36,652 nucleotides of DNA from Legionella waltersii (GTDB lineage: Bacteria; Pseudomonadota; Gammaproteobacteria; Legionellales; Legionellaceae), in the NCBI RefSeq assembly GCF_001468085.1, contig NZ_LNZB01000036.1, positions 1 to 36,652 of the forward strand, given 5' to 3'. Shown one piece after another: positions 17,264 through 26,223 of the stretch. The notes under the pieces were generated by a model. That model was not told where the DNA came from. It made no database searches and was given only the letters and a program-made list of their open reading frames with translations. The position numbers were made by a program, and so were the translations under genes. Within the stretch, counting starts at the first letter, position 1. Each line of letters opens with the position of its first letter.

Positions 17264-17692
17264 ATGCAATCCATCAATAAATGTTTAAATAAACAACTCA
17301 GTGATATTTGTATGAAGGCCCTTGTCTTGGAAGAGCTGTCGCAAAAAATTGTCCAGTTTCTCCCCGAACAATTAAGCAAACATTGCTCCGTTGGAAGCTT
17401 TAATAAAGGATGCCTCCTTTTAACAACTAATGACGCAGCTTGGGCAACTCAGTTGCATTACTACTTACCCGAGTTACGCGATAAATTAAGAAAAGAAGCA
17501 GGGCTATACCAGTTGGCTTCGATAAAAATAAAAATTCTTGAGACTACATCTGGGCCATCACTCCGAAGAAAAGAGAAATCATCCCCACAATTATCTGAAG
17601 AAAATAAAGCAACCATTATTCGAGAAAGCCAACAATGTACCTATGAACCACTTCAAAGAGCCTTAATGCATTTAGCTCAAAGTAAAAAGTAG
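17264..17692 (+). CDS. dciA: DciA-type replicative helicase loader (DUF721)
   Basis: A 142-residue DUF721 protein. DciA binds and loads the DnaB helicase in bacteria without the phage-derived DnaC/DnaI loaders. The KH-like N-terminal domain is about residues 20-95, with the typical pattern of a hydrophobic strand (GCLLLTTNDAAWATQLHYYLPELRDKL) followed by IKIKIL. The basic and polar C-terminal tail (95-142) is the expected flexible helicase-contact region. It lies near lpxC, as I recall for other gammaproteobacteria, but divergent and separated from it by several genes. Similarity is by pattern recognition only, since the family is small and weakly conserved. Confidence 0.8.
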   Translation: MQSINKCLNKQLSDICMKALVLEELSQKIVQFLPEQLSKHCSVGSFNKGCLLLTTNDAAWATQLHYYLPELRDKLRKEAGLYQLASIKIKILETTSGPSLRRKEKSSPQLSEENKATIIRESQQCTYEPLQRALMHLAQSKK

Positions 17693-17766
17693 CCAAACCC
17701 ACACTCAATGACTATTAATTGAAGTAATGCTAAACACAGTCACTAGAGTTTGTTTGATATTTATAA

Positions 17767-17988
17767 ACTATCCAAGTAACTAAGAAGGAACTTGGTACCT
17801 TAGGAAGGTATTACCAAGGCACCCTGGAAAAAGCAGAACGGAAGCTCGCTAAGGTTAGGAGCAAAAATCCCAACTTAGAGGGTTTAAGTGCTAGAGAAAA
17901 AGCAAAATTAAAACCTGACGAAGCCCCAGAAGATCAAGCTAAAAGGATGAGGAAGAACAAAATAAATTTTCATAATAGAAAAGACTGA
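17767..17988 (+). pseudogene. Start-less gene remnant related to the coiled-coil repeat gene at 34842
   Basis: A plus-strand frame is open for 73 codons between a TAA at 17764 and a TGA at 17986. It contains no ATG, GTG or TTG until a single ATG ten codons from the beginning of its tail, so it cannot be a normal gene. The peptide is highly charged and lysine-rich. The segment KNPNLEGLSAREKAKLKP matches the internal repeats of the protein encoded at 34842-36230 (KDPNKAGLSAEDKLKDL and KDPDNEGLSAQQKLQKL). It fills most of the 352-bp gap between dciA and the hydrolase and looks like the 3' end of a decayed paralogue. An unrecognised start or upstream frameshift is possible but no partner frame is evident. 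Confidence 0.65.
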
Positions 17989-18044
17989 ACCCTCTAAAAA
18001 TGATTTATACTCAAATGAATAACCGATAACCTACTGTCCCAATA

Positions 18045-18848
18045 ATGATTATAAAACAAATCGTTTTACTCTTGTTATTTGTCATCAGCTTGGTGGTGAT
18101 ATCGATTTACATCTTCCAACGGCATCTCATTTATTTTCCAGATCCTCATAAACCTAAATTAATTCAATTCCATGCAGAAGACATGAGCTTAGTCCAGCTA
18201 CACACTAAAGATAAACTAGAGTTAACGGCTTGGTATAAAGCAGCCAACAAAGGTAAACCCACTGTTTTGTATTTGCATGGTAATGCCGGCCATATTGGGT
18301 ACCGAATGCCAGTAGTACGCCCTTTTCTTGAACGAGGGTATGGAGTTCTTTTGTTGGAATATCGAGGTTATGGAGCTAACCCGGGTAAGCCTTCTGAGAA
18401 AGGGTTGTATTTGGATGCCGAGGCTGGATTTGAGTTTTTAAGTCAACATGGAGTAGCCTCTCATCAACTAGTCATTTATGGGGAGTCTTTAGGAACTGGG
18501 GTGGCTACTTATCTTGCGTCGAAGTACCCTGTTTGCGCCTTAGTGTTGCAAACCCCTTTTACCTCGTTGGTAAGCTTAACCCAATACCACTATCCATTCC
18601 TTTTTATCAAACCCTGGGATCGTTTTGAATCTCTCGAACGAATAAAACAGATTAACGCTCCACTGTTAGTTTTGCATGGCAAAAGGGATTCCATAGTCCC
18701 TTATGAAGAAGGGCTGGCTATTTTTAATGCCGCCCATGAACCTAAAAAAATGCTTACTTTTGAGGATAAAAATCACAATGATTTATGGACCTCTGTTGAT
18801 TTTGCTCCAGAGGTTATTCGATTTATTGATGGTTATTGTGTTGAGTAG
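18045..18848 (+). CDS. Membrane-anchored alpha/beta hydrolase (BEM46/YfhR-like)
   Basis: A 267-residue serine hydrolase with one N-terminal hydrophobic anchor (residues 5-24). The fold is marked by the oxyanion segment LHGNAGHIGYR, the nucleophile elbow GESLG with S148, the acid in LHGKRDSIVP and the catalytic histidine in EDKNHNDLW. The architecture matches the BEM46/ABHD13/YfhR branch, whose substrates are poorly known, so only a carboxyl-ester or thioester hydrolase activity is suggested. It is convergent with the hypothetical gene at 18980, with a palindromic repeat between the two stops. Confidence 0.9.
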   Translation: MIIKQIVLLLLFVISLVVISIYIFQRHLIYFPDPHKPKLIQFHAEDMSLVQLHTKDKLELTAWYKAANKGKPTVLYLHGNAGHIGYRMPVVRPFLERGYGVLLLEYRGYGANPGKPSEKGLYLDAEAGFEFLSQHGVASHQLVIYGESLGTGVATYLASKYPVCALVLQTPFTSLVSLTQYHYPFLFIKPWDRFESLERIKQINAPLLVLHGKRDSIVPYEEGLAIFNAAHEPKKMLTFEDKNHNDLWTSVDFAPEVIRFIDGYCVE

Positions 18849-18905
18849 TTGTAGCTGGGTATGATCTCATCCAGAGTCTGTCCCCTTGATCTTGCTGAAA
18901 TTGAA

Positions 18906-18973
18906 TCCGCTCCCTCACGGTCGCGGCTCGGATCGACTCCTTGCTAACCGAGCGGCGACCATAAGGGAGCGGA
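18906..18973. repeat. Palindromic repeat, copy D
   Basis: Arms 18906-18931 (TCCGCTCCCTCACGGTCGCG type) and 18946-18973 (ending GGGAGCGGA). This copy has the near-perfectly complementary arm type. It sits between two convergent genes. Just upstream at about 18874-18889, GAGTCTGTCCCCTT looks like half of the GGACCCC palindrome. Confidence 0.8.
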
Positions 18974-18979
18974 TAAGTA

Positions 18980-19384
18980 TCACACCAAGGCTTCCGAAAA
19001 CCGTCTCTCTACCCAACCTTCGCCTAAATATTGATAACAATCCTCTAAAAAATCCCTGATCTCATCCTCATCAAGCACATGTTCCATACCATCTGGCTCT
19101 ACCTCATGGTGAAAATAGTCACCAAAATACGTTGTTGAAAATTGAACGTAATCTCTAGTATGCAAGATAAATGAATGCCACATGTCATCCACTATCAATA
19201 AGGGACCAAAAAGATAAGATTTCTTACCCAGTATGTTTCGTTGCTGGGCTAACCACATCCAAGCCAACAAATCCTGAAACAACTGTTGGCTTGATTGCAC
19301 AGAATAGTCGGAGTGTTTATTGCGAAAATGTGCCAGTACTTGCTCATTTTGGTATTGCAACACCTCGCCTAAACTAGGTGTCAT
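18980..19384 (-). CDS. Conserved hypothetical protein with WHSFILHT...HH pattern
   Basis: A 134-residue soluble acidic protein that I do not recognise with certainty. The central part (about 65-95) reads VDDMWHSFILHTRDYVQF and is followed by FGDYFHHEVEP. The WHxFILxTxxY...HH arrangement is like that of small uncharacterised bacterial proteins distantly related to the plant glycine-rich-domain proteins. The histidines could bind a metal, but this is speculative. The C-terminus is rich in Glu and Asp with a tryptophan near the end. No signal or membrane segments are visible. The ribosome site is weak. It is transcribed leftward and ends seven bases from the palindromic repeat at 18906-18973. 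Confidence 0.65.
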   Translation of the reverse strand: MTPSLGEVLQYQNEQVLAHFRNKHSDYSVQSSQQLFQDLLAWMWLAQQRNILGKKSYLFGPLLIVDDMWHSFILHTRDYVQFSTTYFGDYFHHEVEPDGMEHVLDEDEIRDFLEDCYQYLGEGWVERRFSEALV

Positions 19385-19552
19385 TAGCGACCACAGCAGG
19401 ATTTTTTGAGACTTGGCTTTTTGGTGATGTACATAACAATTCTACATATTTTTTCTTCTTTTGTCATAATGGTCTCTTTCTGAGTAGATTCTGGTTAAGA
19501 ATAATACTCTACATTACAATTGTCTACTGTAATTTATGGGAATTAACAAAAT
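19385..19552. other. Gene-free AT-rich stretch before the 57-bp array
   Basis: About 170 bases without an open frame of note. Together with the array to 19716 it makes a 363-bp gap between two leftward genes. It should include the promoter for the hypothetical gene at 18980. ATTACA/TGTAAT form a small inverted repeat around 19514-19534. Nothing else is seen. Confidence 0.4.
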
Positions 19553-19716
19553 GAGCGAGGACGGACCCCACTGGAGTCCGTCCCCTGGTTCAACACTCAA
19601 CAGAGAAAGGAGCGGGGACGGACCCCACTGGAGTCCGTCCCCTGATTCAACACTCAACAGAGAAAGGAGCGGGGACGGACCCCACTGGGGTCCGTCCCCT
19701 GGTTCAACACTCAACC
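19553..19716. repeat. 57-bp tandem array, about 2.9 units, each with a GGACCCC palindrome
   Basis: Units start at 19553, 19610 and 19667. Each holds the GGACGGACCCCACTGG...CCGTCCCC palindrome followed by TTCAACACTCAAC. The third palindrome is perfect (GGGGTCC); the first two carry one mismatch (GGAGTCC). The unit length is a multiple of three, so apparent frames through it (GDGPHW-type peptides) are artefacts. It lies just 3' of the M13 peptidase gene. Confidence 0.9.
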
Positions 19717-19747
19717 AAGTTACGACTGTGAGGAATCGGTTAATGAG

Positions 19748-21790
19748 TTACCAAATAACGCACCGCTTGATATTCACCATAGGCGATTTATCATTGATCC
19801 CAAATGCTTTTTGAAATTGAGGGATATTGGCCAAGCTCCCATTGACTCGATAGATCGCAGGCGGGTGTGGATCTGTTGTCACTTGATTTTGCAATTGTTG
19901 AGGCCTGATGTTCATGGCCCAAACATGTGCTGTACCTAAGAAGAATTGCTGCTCTGGGGTCATTCCATCGACCATTTTGGCCTGTTTAAAATCACTTGAA
20001 CGTAAATAGGCTTTGTAGGCCAATATAATGCCACCCAAATCAGCAGCTGCTTCACCTACTACTAGATTTCCCTGTACATGCATATCCCCATTTACTGTGT
20101 AGCTTGAGAATTGATCCGCAATGCATTGAGTTGCTGCTTTAAACTTAGTGAGATCACTTGGGGCCCACCAGTTTTTTAAATTGCCATTCGCATCAAACTT
20201 CGCACCCTGATCATCAAATCCATGAGTGATTTCATGTCCAATTACAAAACCAATTGCTCCATAATTAATGGCTGCAGGGGCTCTCGGATCAAAAAAGGGC
20301 GACTGCAAAATCCCAGCAGGAATATTAATGTTATTCATGGAAGGATCATAATAGGCATTAATGGTTTGTGGTGTCATTGCCCATTCAGTCTTATCAACAG
20401 GCTTGCCAATCTTGTTTAAATCTCGCTGAGTGAGGAACTCATTAGCACGAATCACATTAAGCACATAAGGCCCTCTATCCACTTTCAAACTCGAATAATC
20501 CCACCACTTGTCTGGGTAGCCCACCCGGTCATGCATTAACTTTAGTTTTTCCAAAGCTGCCTTTTTGGTTTCAGGAGACATCCAGGTAATGGTTTCCAAA
20601 TCCTCCTTCATCACTTCACGAATATTGGAAATCATTTCAATTACTTTTTGTTTGGATTCAGGCGAAAAATATTTTTCTACATAGACTTTGCCTATGGCAA
20701 AACCTAAAGCACCATTTTCGGTGTTTACTACTCGTTTCCATCGAGGTAATATTTTCTCAGATCCTGATAAAACTGAAGTCATTTTAAAATTTTGATCAAC
20801 AAAAGGCTTTGATAGGTATGATGCGTAAGCATCAATCAAATGCCAACGCAGATACACTTTCCAATCATTTAGACTAATGCTCTTCAACAAGCCATTCATT
20901 TCTTTGAAGAAATGTGGCATAGCAAAGTTAAGTTGTTGTACCTTGCCTTGTCCCCTATTGTTCAAATAATTGGACCAAGAAAAGTTAGGGGTTTGTGCAT
21001 CTATCTCTTTAATGGTCTGCATGTGATAGACGGCATAGGGATCTCGCTGCTCAATCTGTGACATTGATGCGGTTGCTAATTTGGTTTCAATATCCATTAC
21101 TGTAAGTGCTTCCTGATGAGAAACCTCTGGAGCATCTCCAAGCAACTCAAACATTTTACCCAAATGATCAATATAGGCTTTACGGATCTGTTGAAATTTA
21201 GCATCGTTCTTTAAATAGTAATCACGATCAGGTAAGCCTAATCCTCCTTGCATAACCGCTGCAATCACTGAATCACTGTCTTTAAAATCTTGCATGCTCC
21301 CAAAATTGAATAGGGCATCAACACCAATATTGTGCAGATGAGCAAGTTCTTTTTGTAAGTCAGACAAATTATTCAAGCCATCAATTTTTGCAAATTCGGC
21401 TTTTAAAGGCTCAATTCCTAATTGATTAATACTTTCTTCGTCCATGCCACTGAAATAGAAGTCTCCTACTTTCTGTTCAATGCTTCCTGGTTTAGCATTT
21501 GTGTTTTTGGAGGCATTAATAAGCATCTGATGAATGATTTCTTGAATTTTTTCATTGGCAACGTGAAAGCTACCCCAAGATGCATAATCCGCAGGTATTG
21601 GGTTATTCTTTTGCCAAGTGCCGTTTGCATAGGTGTAAAAATCTTCTGATGGGGATACATTCATATCTCGCCAATCAAGATGAAGCACATCCCCTGTTTT
21701 TGCCGTTGAATCTATTGGTTGAGGATTAGAGGCAAACGCTAAAGCGCTAGTTAACATCGTAAGGGTAAATACACCGGTACCAATTTTCAT
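19748..21790 (-). CDS. Exported M13-family (neprilysin/PepO-like) zinc metallopeptidase
   Basis: A 680-residue endopeptidase of the M13 family, which cuts short peptides outside the cytoplasm. Zinc ligands are visible as HEITH (H519, H523, general base E520) and GEAAAD (E580 of the ExxxD motif). The substrate-binding INAYYDPSMN lies upstream, and the protein ends in the family's C-x-x-W tail (CVIW). The signal peptide is residues 1-21. I place the start at the ATG at 21790 because AAAGGAG lies seven bases before it. A frame extension to 21808 would put that ribosome site inside the coding region. The gene begins 42 bp after lpxC and may be read from the same transcript. The target peptides are unknown. 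Confidence 0.95.
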   Translation of the reverse strand: MKIGTGVFTLTMLTSALAFASNPQPIDSTAKTGDVLHLDWRDMNVSPSEDFYTYANGTWQKNNPIPADYASWGSFHVANEKIQEIIHQMLINASKNTNAKPGSIEQKVGDFYFSGMDEESINQLGIEPLKAEFAKIDGLNNLSDLQKELAHLHNIGVDALFNFGSMQDFKDSDSVIAAVMQGGLGLPDRDYYLKNDAKFQQIRKAYIDHLGKMFELLGDAPEVSHQEALTVMDIETKLATASMSQIEQRDPYAVYHMQTIKEIDAQTPNFSWSNYLNNRGQGKVQQLNFAMPHFFKEMNGLLKSISLNDWKVYLRWHLIDAYASYLSKPFVDQNFKMTSVLSGSEKILPRWKRVVNTENGALGFAIGKVYVEKYFSPESKQKVIEMISNIREVMKEDLETITWMSPETKKAALEKLKLMHDRVGYPDKWWDYSSLKVDRGPYVLNVIRANEFLTQRDLNKIGKPVDKTEWAMTPQTINAYYDPSMNNINIPAGILQSPFFDPRAPAAINYGAIGFVIGHEITHGFDDQGAKFDANGNLKNWWAPSDLTKFKAATQCIADQFSSYTVNGDMHVQGNLVVGEAAADLGGIILAYKAYLRSSDFKQAKMVDGMTPEQQFFLGTAHVWAMNIRPQQLQNQVTTDPHPPAIYRVNGSLANIPQFQKAFGINDKSPMVNIKRCVIW

Positions 21791-21832
21791 CAGCCGACTC
21801 CTTTGCATACGTCCTGTTTATGCGGACAGAAA

Positions 21833-22747
21833 TTAAGCTTCTACTGGATAATATTCTGGATGTGCTGCTGGTAAATAATTTTCTGAGTCGAAATAGGTGT
21901 ATTCCCAGGCATCTTGTCTTACCATGAGTTCTCTTAATAAGCGATTATTGAGTTCGTGCCCTGATTTATAGCCCTCGAACGCGCCTATTAAGCTAGAACC
22001 CAATAGGTATAAATCTCCAATGGCATCAAGCACTTTATGGGTTACAAACTCAGACTCAAAACGCAAGCCTTCTTCATTCAGAACACGGTAATCATCGACT
22101 ACGATAGCATTGTCTAAACTGCCACCTTTAGCCAAATCACACTCTCTTAATTTTTCATAATCAGAAAGAAATCCAAATGTCCTTGCGCGGCACACTTGTT
22201 TTACATAGGACGTGTTTGAAAAATCAAAACTTACTGTTTGTGGTCTATCGTTAAATACTGGATGATCAAAATCAATGGTAAATGAGATTTTATATCCTTT
22301 ATGGGGGAGAAATTGCACGTATTTTCCGTTATCATCCACACGTATAGGCTTTAAAATGCGTATGTACTTCTTAGCTGCATTTTGCTCCCTAATGCCGGCT
22401 GATTGAATAAGGAAAACAAATGGAGCAGCACTGCCATCCATAATCGGCAATTCAGGCCCATTGACATCAATGTACGCATTGTCTATACCTAAACCTGCTA
22501 AGGCTGACAATAAATGTTCTACCGTGGCGATCTTCACTGTTTCATAGTGCAAGGTAGTACAAAGCATGGTATCACCAACATACTCATAGGATGCTGGAAT
22601 TTCCACCACAGGAGACAGATCCACTCTTCTGAATACAATGCCGGTATTCACAGGAGCTGGTCTTAAGGTTAAAAGCACTTTCTCACCGGAATGCAATCCA
22701 ACGCCAGTAGCCTGGATTACCTTTTTAGGAGTTCTTTGTTTTATCAT
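21833..22747 (-). CDS. lpxC: UDP-3-O-acyl-N-acetylglucosamine deacetylase
   Basis: A 304-residue zinc enzyme for the committed step of lipid A synthesis. The ligands are H78 in [12 protein letters not shown] and H237 and D241 in HKVLDAIGD. The catalytic histidine is in SGHELNN near 264. Motifs [13 protein letters not shown] and FDHP are in place, and length matches E. coli LpxC (305). The ATG has AAGGTGAG at good spacing. It is the last gene of the dcw cluster, as usual. In many relatives secA follows, but here an M13 peptidase gene does. Confidence 0.97.
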   Translation of the reverse strand: MIKQRTPKKVIQATGVGLHSGEKVLLTLRPAPVNTGIVFRRVDLSPVVEIPASYEYVGDTMLCTTLHYETVKIATVEHLLSALAGLGIDNAYIDVNGPELPIMDGSAAPFVFLIQSAGIREQNAAKKYIRILKPIRVDDNGKYVQFLPHKGYKISFTIDFDHPVFNDRPQTVSFDFSNTSYVKQVCRARTFGFLSDYEKLRECDLAKGGSLDNAIVVDDYRVLNEEGLRFESEFVTHKVLDAIGDLYLLGSSLIGAFEGYKSGHELNNRLLRELMVRQDAWEYTYFDSENYLPAAHPEYYPVEA

Positions 22748-22798
22748 TCAGTGCTCACCTTTCTCTTTTTTTCATATATTTTGCACGAAAAAACCCTA

Positions 22799-22867
22799 AG
22801 AGTTTAGCAGCAATTGATTGATTAGTCTAATTTTTTCAAAAGACCTATCAACCCGGTTCTAAACTCT
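22799..22867. other. Inverted repeat in the ftsZ-lpxC gap
   Basis: AGAGTTTAG (22799-22807) and CTAAACTCT (22859-22867) are perfect 9-nt inverted repeats 51 nt apart. On the minus strand the second arm is followed by TTAGGGTTTTTT. This could be a weak terminator or attenuator between ftsZ and lpxC, but the long loop makes it uncertain. Confidence 0.25.
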
Positions 22868-22874
22868 CAAGCTC

Positions 22875-24098
22875 TTATGCGTCAACTTCTTCCTTGCGTC
22901 GTAAGAACGCTGGAATATCTAAATAATCCACGTCAGGCATGCTCTCACTTGTTGGAATGCTTTGCTGTGGAGCTGCACGTTGTGGGGTTGTGCTTGTGGT
23001 TGTTGGTTTTGCTTGTTTGCGAATTACCGCTGGTCTTTCAAACTGTTGATAATCTAAAGTACCATCACTTCGTGTAGTCTCTATCAAGCGACCTCTTAGT
23101 GTCGGTTGTTGTTGTGTTTGTTGCTGGCGCTGTCTTTGATCTCCTAAACCAGTCACAATCACAGTAACACGCATTTCATCAGTCATTTCTGGATCGATCA
23201 CTGTTCCAACAACCACAGTTGCATCGTCTGAAATAAATTCTTTGACTACATCCCCAACTTCCTCAAACTCACCGATAGACATATCAAGACCAGCAGTGAT
23301 ATTGACTAATATTCCACGAGCACCTGAAAAATTCACATCTTCTAATAATGGTGATGCAATGGCAGCTTCTGCTGCTTGACGGGCGCGTTGTTCACCAACA
23401 GCACTTCCAGTTCCCATCATTGCCATACCCATTTCGGACATAACGGTTCTTACGTCAGCAAAATCCACGTTGATTAAACCTGGTCGCGTAATCAAATCAG
23501 ATATCCCTTTTACTGCACCCAGTAATACATTATTCGCTGCCTTAAACGCATTCAGTAAACTGATGTTTTTGCCCAAAACACTTAATAACTTATTGTTAGG
23601 AATGGTAATTAGAGAATCGACGTTTTCCGCTAAACGTCGAATGCCTTCATCTGCTGCTAAGGCCCTTTGTTTACCTTCAAATGCAAATGGTTTAGTGACT
23701 ACAGCAACGGTTAATATACCGAGTTCTTTAGCAATTTCGGCAAAGACAGGCGCAGCACCAGTTCCAGTGCCCCCCCCCATACCAGCAGTGATAAAGACCA
23801 TGTCAGCGCCCGATAAAATTTCTTTAATAAGCTCTCTGTCTTCTTCTGCGGCTTCTCTACCAATTTGTGGGTTTGCACCAGCTCCAAGACCCTTTGTGAG
23901 ATCATCACCTAATTGAATATGAATTTTTGCACTTGATCCTCTCAGTGCCTGGGCATCGGTGTTGGCGCAAATAAATTCAACACCATCAATATTTTCAGCA
24001 ACCATATGTTCAACAGCGTTACCACCGCCACCACCTACGCCTACAACTTTTATGACAGCATTATTTAGTTGCTGGCTACTTTCCATTAATTCAAACAT
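22875..24098 (-). CDS. ftsZ: Cell division GTPase (tubulin homologue)
   Basis: A 407-residue FtsZ that polymerises into the cytokinetic Z ring. The tubulin signature GGGTGTG starts at about residue 108. [13 protein letters not shown] near the N-terminus contacts the nucleotide, and the T7-loop region lies around 210. A glutamine-rich linker (about 320-385) leads to the conserved C-terminal peptide [11 protein letters not shown] that binds FtsA and ZipA. The sequence encoding the signature contains a run of nine C on the plus strand (23770-23778). The ATG is preceded by GGGGAG, and a TATAAT box lies in the 151-bp gap from ftsA. Confidence 0.98.
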   Translation of the reverse strand: MFELMESSQQLNNAVIKVVGVGGGGGNAVEHMVAENIDGVEFICANTDAQALRGSSAKIHIQLGDDLTKGLGAGANPQIGREAAEEDRELIKEILSGADMVFITAGMGGGTGTGAAPVFAEIAKELGILTVAVVTKPFAFEGKQRALAADEGIRRLAENVDSLITIPNNKLLSVLGKNISLLNAFKAANNVLLGAVKGISDLITRPGLINVDFADVRTVMSEMGMAMMGTGSAVGEQRARQAAEAAIASPLLEDVNFSGARGILVNITAGLDMSIGEFEEVGDVVKEFISDDATVVVGTVIDPEMTDEMRVTVIVTGLGDQRQRQQQTQQQPTLRGRLIETTRSDGTLDYQQFERPAVIRKQAKPTTTSTTPQRAAPQQSIPTSESMPDVDYLDIPAFLRRKEEVDA

Positions 24099-24176
24099 AA
24101 CCCTGTCTCCCCTTACGCGCTGCTTTTTATTTCTTATTAATGACTGATGTTGTCTTTAACACAACAGACATTTTTT

Positions 24177-24182
24177 ATTATA
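24177..24182 (-). promoter_or_regulatory. Putative -10 box of an ftsZ promoter
   Basis: A perfect TATAAT on the minus strand, about 80 bp before the ftsZ ATG in the largest gap of the ftsA-ftsZ region. I see no good -35 at 16-18 bp. A 6-bp hairpin (TGTTGT/ACAACA, 24148-24166) lies in the leader. Confidence 0.4.
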
Positions 24183-24249
24183 TTTCTTGTCGCATTCTAA
24201 ATCATGCAACCCCAAATACCTCATTTTGTCTGAAGCACGCTTCAAACGA

Positions 24250-25488
24250 TTAGAAATTGCCCTGGAACCATTCTTTCATTTTGGACCACAAGCCCTTCAC
24301 ATTATCTGTAACCGCTGGAACACTATAGCCTCCTTCATATTGCTGTTGATATCCATGCAGAAGTAAACCTACTCCTGTAGCAAAAGATGGATTTTCCGTT
24401 GGTTCCGTTAAACCAGAGACGTAGTGGGCACAGCCTTTACGTACCGGCATTTCAAAACATAGCTCCGCCAACTCAATAGCGCCTCGAACATTTGAAGCGC
24501 CACCGGTAATCACAATTCCTGCGGCCATTCGATCTTCGAATCCACTCCGGCGTAGTTCATTTCGTACTAAGGTGAATAACTCCTCATAACGCGCGGACAC
24601 CACTTCTGCCAAAGCTTTAGCGGAAATTTTTCGTCCGGGTCTATCATTCACACTGGTCACTTCAAGCATTTGATTTTCATTCGCCAATTCAGGCAAAGCG
24701 CAAGCATGGCTTAATTTAATGGCTTCGGCGGCTTTTGTGGGTGTACGAAATGCCATTGCAATATCATTGGTGACTTGATCCCCAGCAATTGGAATCACCG
24801 CTGTGTGTTGGATCGCCCCTTCACAGAATATAGCGATGTCCGTTGTTCCTCCACCAATATCGATCAAGCATACACCGAGATCTTTTTCATCTTCCGTTAA
24901 AACTGCATGACTTGAGGCTAATTGCTCTAAAATAATGTCCATCACTTCCAACCCACACCGTCTAACACACTTGATGATGTTTTGGGCTGCACTCACCGAA
25001 CCTGTTACAATATGAACTCTTGACTCTAAGCGAACACCTGCCATTCCGATGGGCTCACGAATGCTGTCTTGATGATCGATAATAAATTCTTGAGGAAGGA
25101 TGTGCAGAATTTTTTGATCGGCAGGAATGGCCACTGCTTTTGCAGCTTCAATAACACGCTCTACATCCGCTTGAGAGACCTCTTGGTCACGAATCGCCAC
25201 AATGCCATGTGAGTTTAAGCTGCGAATATGGCTTCCTGCTATACCAGCATACACCGTTCTTACTTCACAACCAGCCATAAGCTCTGCTTCTTGTACAGCA
25301 CGCTGAATTGAATTCACAGTCGCTTCAATATCCACTACTACACCACGCTTTAGACCTCGAGATGGATGGCGACCAATACCTATAATTTCGATTGCCCCAT
25401 CGGAAGTGACTTCTCCAATCAAAGCAATAATCTTTGAAGTTCCAATATCCAAACCTGTGATAATATTTTTTTCTATTTTCTTAGCCAT
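24250..25488 (-). CDS. ftsA: Cell division protein FtsA (actin-like membrane tether)
   Basis: A 412-residue actin-family ATPase that anchors FtsZ to the membrane. ATP-binding motifs are GLDIGTSKIIALIGEV near the N-terminus, LIDIGGGTTDIAIF near 205 and GIVITGGAS near 335. The C-terminal amphipathic helix (GLWSKMKEWFQGNF) for membrane binding is present. I place the start at the ATG at 25488, overlapping the ftsQ stop as TAATG. A longer reading from a GTG at 25512 would add eight residues not typical of the family. The compact overlap with ftsQ implies coupled expression. Confidence 0.97.
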   Translation of the reverse strand: MAKKIEKNIITGLDIGTSKIIALIGEVTSDGAIEIIGIGRHPSRGLKRGVVVDIEATVNSIQRAVQEAELMAGCEVRTVYAGIAGSHIRSLNSHGIVAIRDQEVSQADVERVIEAAKAVAIPADQKILHILPQEFIIDHQDSIREPIGMAGVRLESRVHIVTGSVSAAQNIIKCVRRCGLEVMDIILEQLASSHAVLTEDEKDLGVCLIDIGGGTTDIAIFCEGAIQHTAVIPIAGDQVTNDIAMAFRTPTKAAEAIKLSHACALPELANENQMLEVTSVNDRPGRKISAKALAEVVSARYEELFTLVRNELRRSGFEDRMAAGIVITGGASNVRGAIELAELCFEMPVRKGCAHYVSGLTEPTENPSFATGVGLLLHGYQQQYEGGYSVPAVTDNVKGLWSKMKEWFQGNF

Positions 25489-26207
25489 TATCGTCCCGTT
25501 TGTTGTTTCCACTGCACCGCCATTCCACGCGGATAACGAAGGTCTACACTAGCCAACTGCTCTGCCTTTTCAGCAAATACTGCAGGATATGCTTTACAAA
25601 AACGCAGTAATCTTGCCTCTAAGTCCTTCTTTCCTAGGTATATTTTGACCTCATCATTAAGCAATAACACCCAAGAATGATTGTCACGCAAGTACAGCCC
25701 GGAAGCTTTTAAACCATATGATGATAATATCTTACTCAATTTTTGATAAACTTGTAAGACTTCTAATTGTTGAGACGCAGGTCCTTTTAATCTTGGTATG
25801 TCTAAATGACTCGGGACAGCCCCTTGATTAAATAGTCGACCATCGTTAGTCATTAGGGCATCACCCCAGGTAGCCACTGGTTTCTTTTCAACTAATTTAA
25901 TTTTCAATGTGTCTGACCAAACTCGCTCAACATAGGCTGAGTCCATCCAATTCATTTGATTCAGTTCATCTTGTAATTGGCCAACAGGCAACGAAAAAAA
26001 ACTGTAATTCAGATATTTTCCTAAGACGGCTTCTAAATCCTTGTGGCTAATGTGCTCGTAACTTGCAGCTACTTTAATGGTCGTAATTGGGAAACGATCG
26101 GCATCTGCGAGATACATAAAAGCTAAACGCCCACTCAGCAATAATGCACTAATAATTAACACGGCTAAAAGTGCAATATAGCGAAACCCAGATGAGCTTT
26201 CTTCCAT
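25488..26207 (-). CDS. ftsQ: Cell division protein FtsQ
   Basis: A 239-residue bitopic membrane protein of the divisome. One transmembrane helix (about 10-31) is followed by the POTRA domain, FPITTIKVAASYEHISHKDL through about 100. A beta-rich domain then carries the usual VERVWSDTLKIKLVEKKPVATWG and the C-terminal DLRYPRGMAVQWK motif. It is somewhat shorter than E. coli FtsQ (276), because of a short cytoplasmic tail. It overlaps ftsA by one base and follows ddl by 16 bp. Confidence 0.95.
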   Translation of the reverse strand: MEESSSGFRYIALLAVLIISALLLSGRLAFMYLADADRFPITTIKVAASYEHISHKDLEAVLGKYLNYSFFSLPVGQLQDELNQMNWMDSAYVERVWSDTLKIKLVEKKPVATWGDALMTNDGRLFNQGAVPSHLDIPRLKGPASQQLEVLQVYQKLSKILSSYGLKASGLYLRDNHSWVLLLNDEVKIYLGKKDLEARLLRFCKAYPAVFAEKAEQLASVDLRYPRGMAVQWKQQTGR

Positions 26208-26223
26208 AATATTAATTTCTCTT

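Noticed and set aside
19553..19716. CRISPR-like array
   Set aside because: The whole 57-bp unit is repeated, with no unique spacers of constant length and no cas genes in the window.
19514..19814. Frames with repeating GDGPHW or WGPSP peptides
   Set aside because: They run through the 57-bp array and the palindromes on both strands and extend into the M13 gene.
25489..25512. GTG start for ftsA at 25512
   Set aside because: The ATG at 25488 overlaps the ftsQ stop as TAATG and gives the normal FtsA N-terminus.
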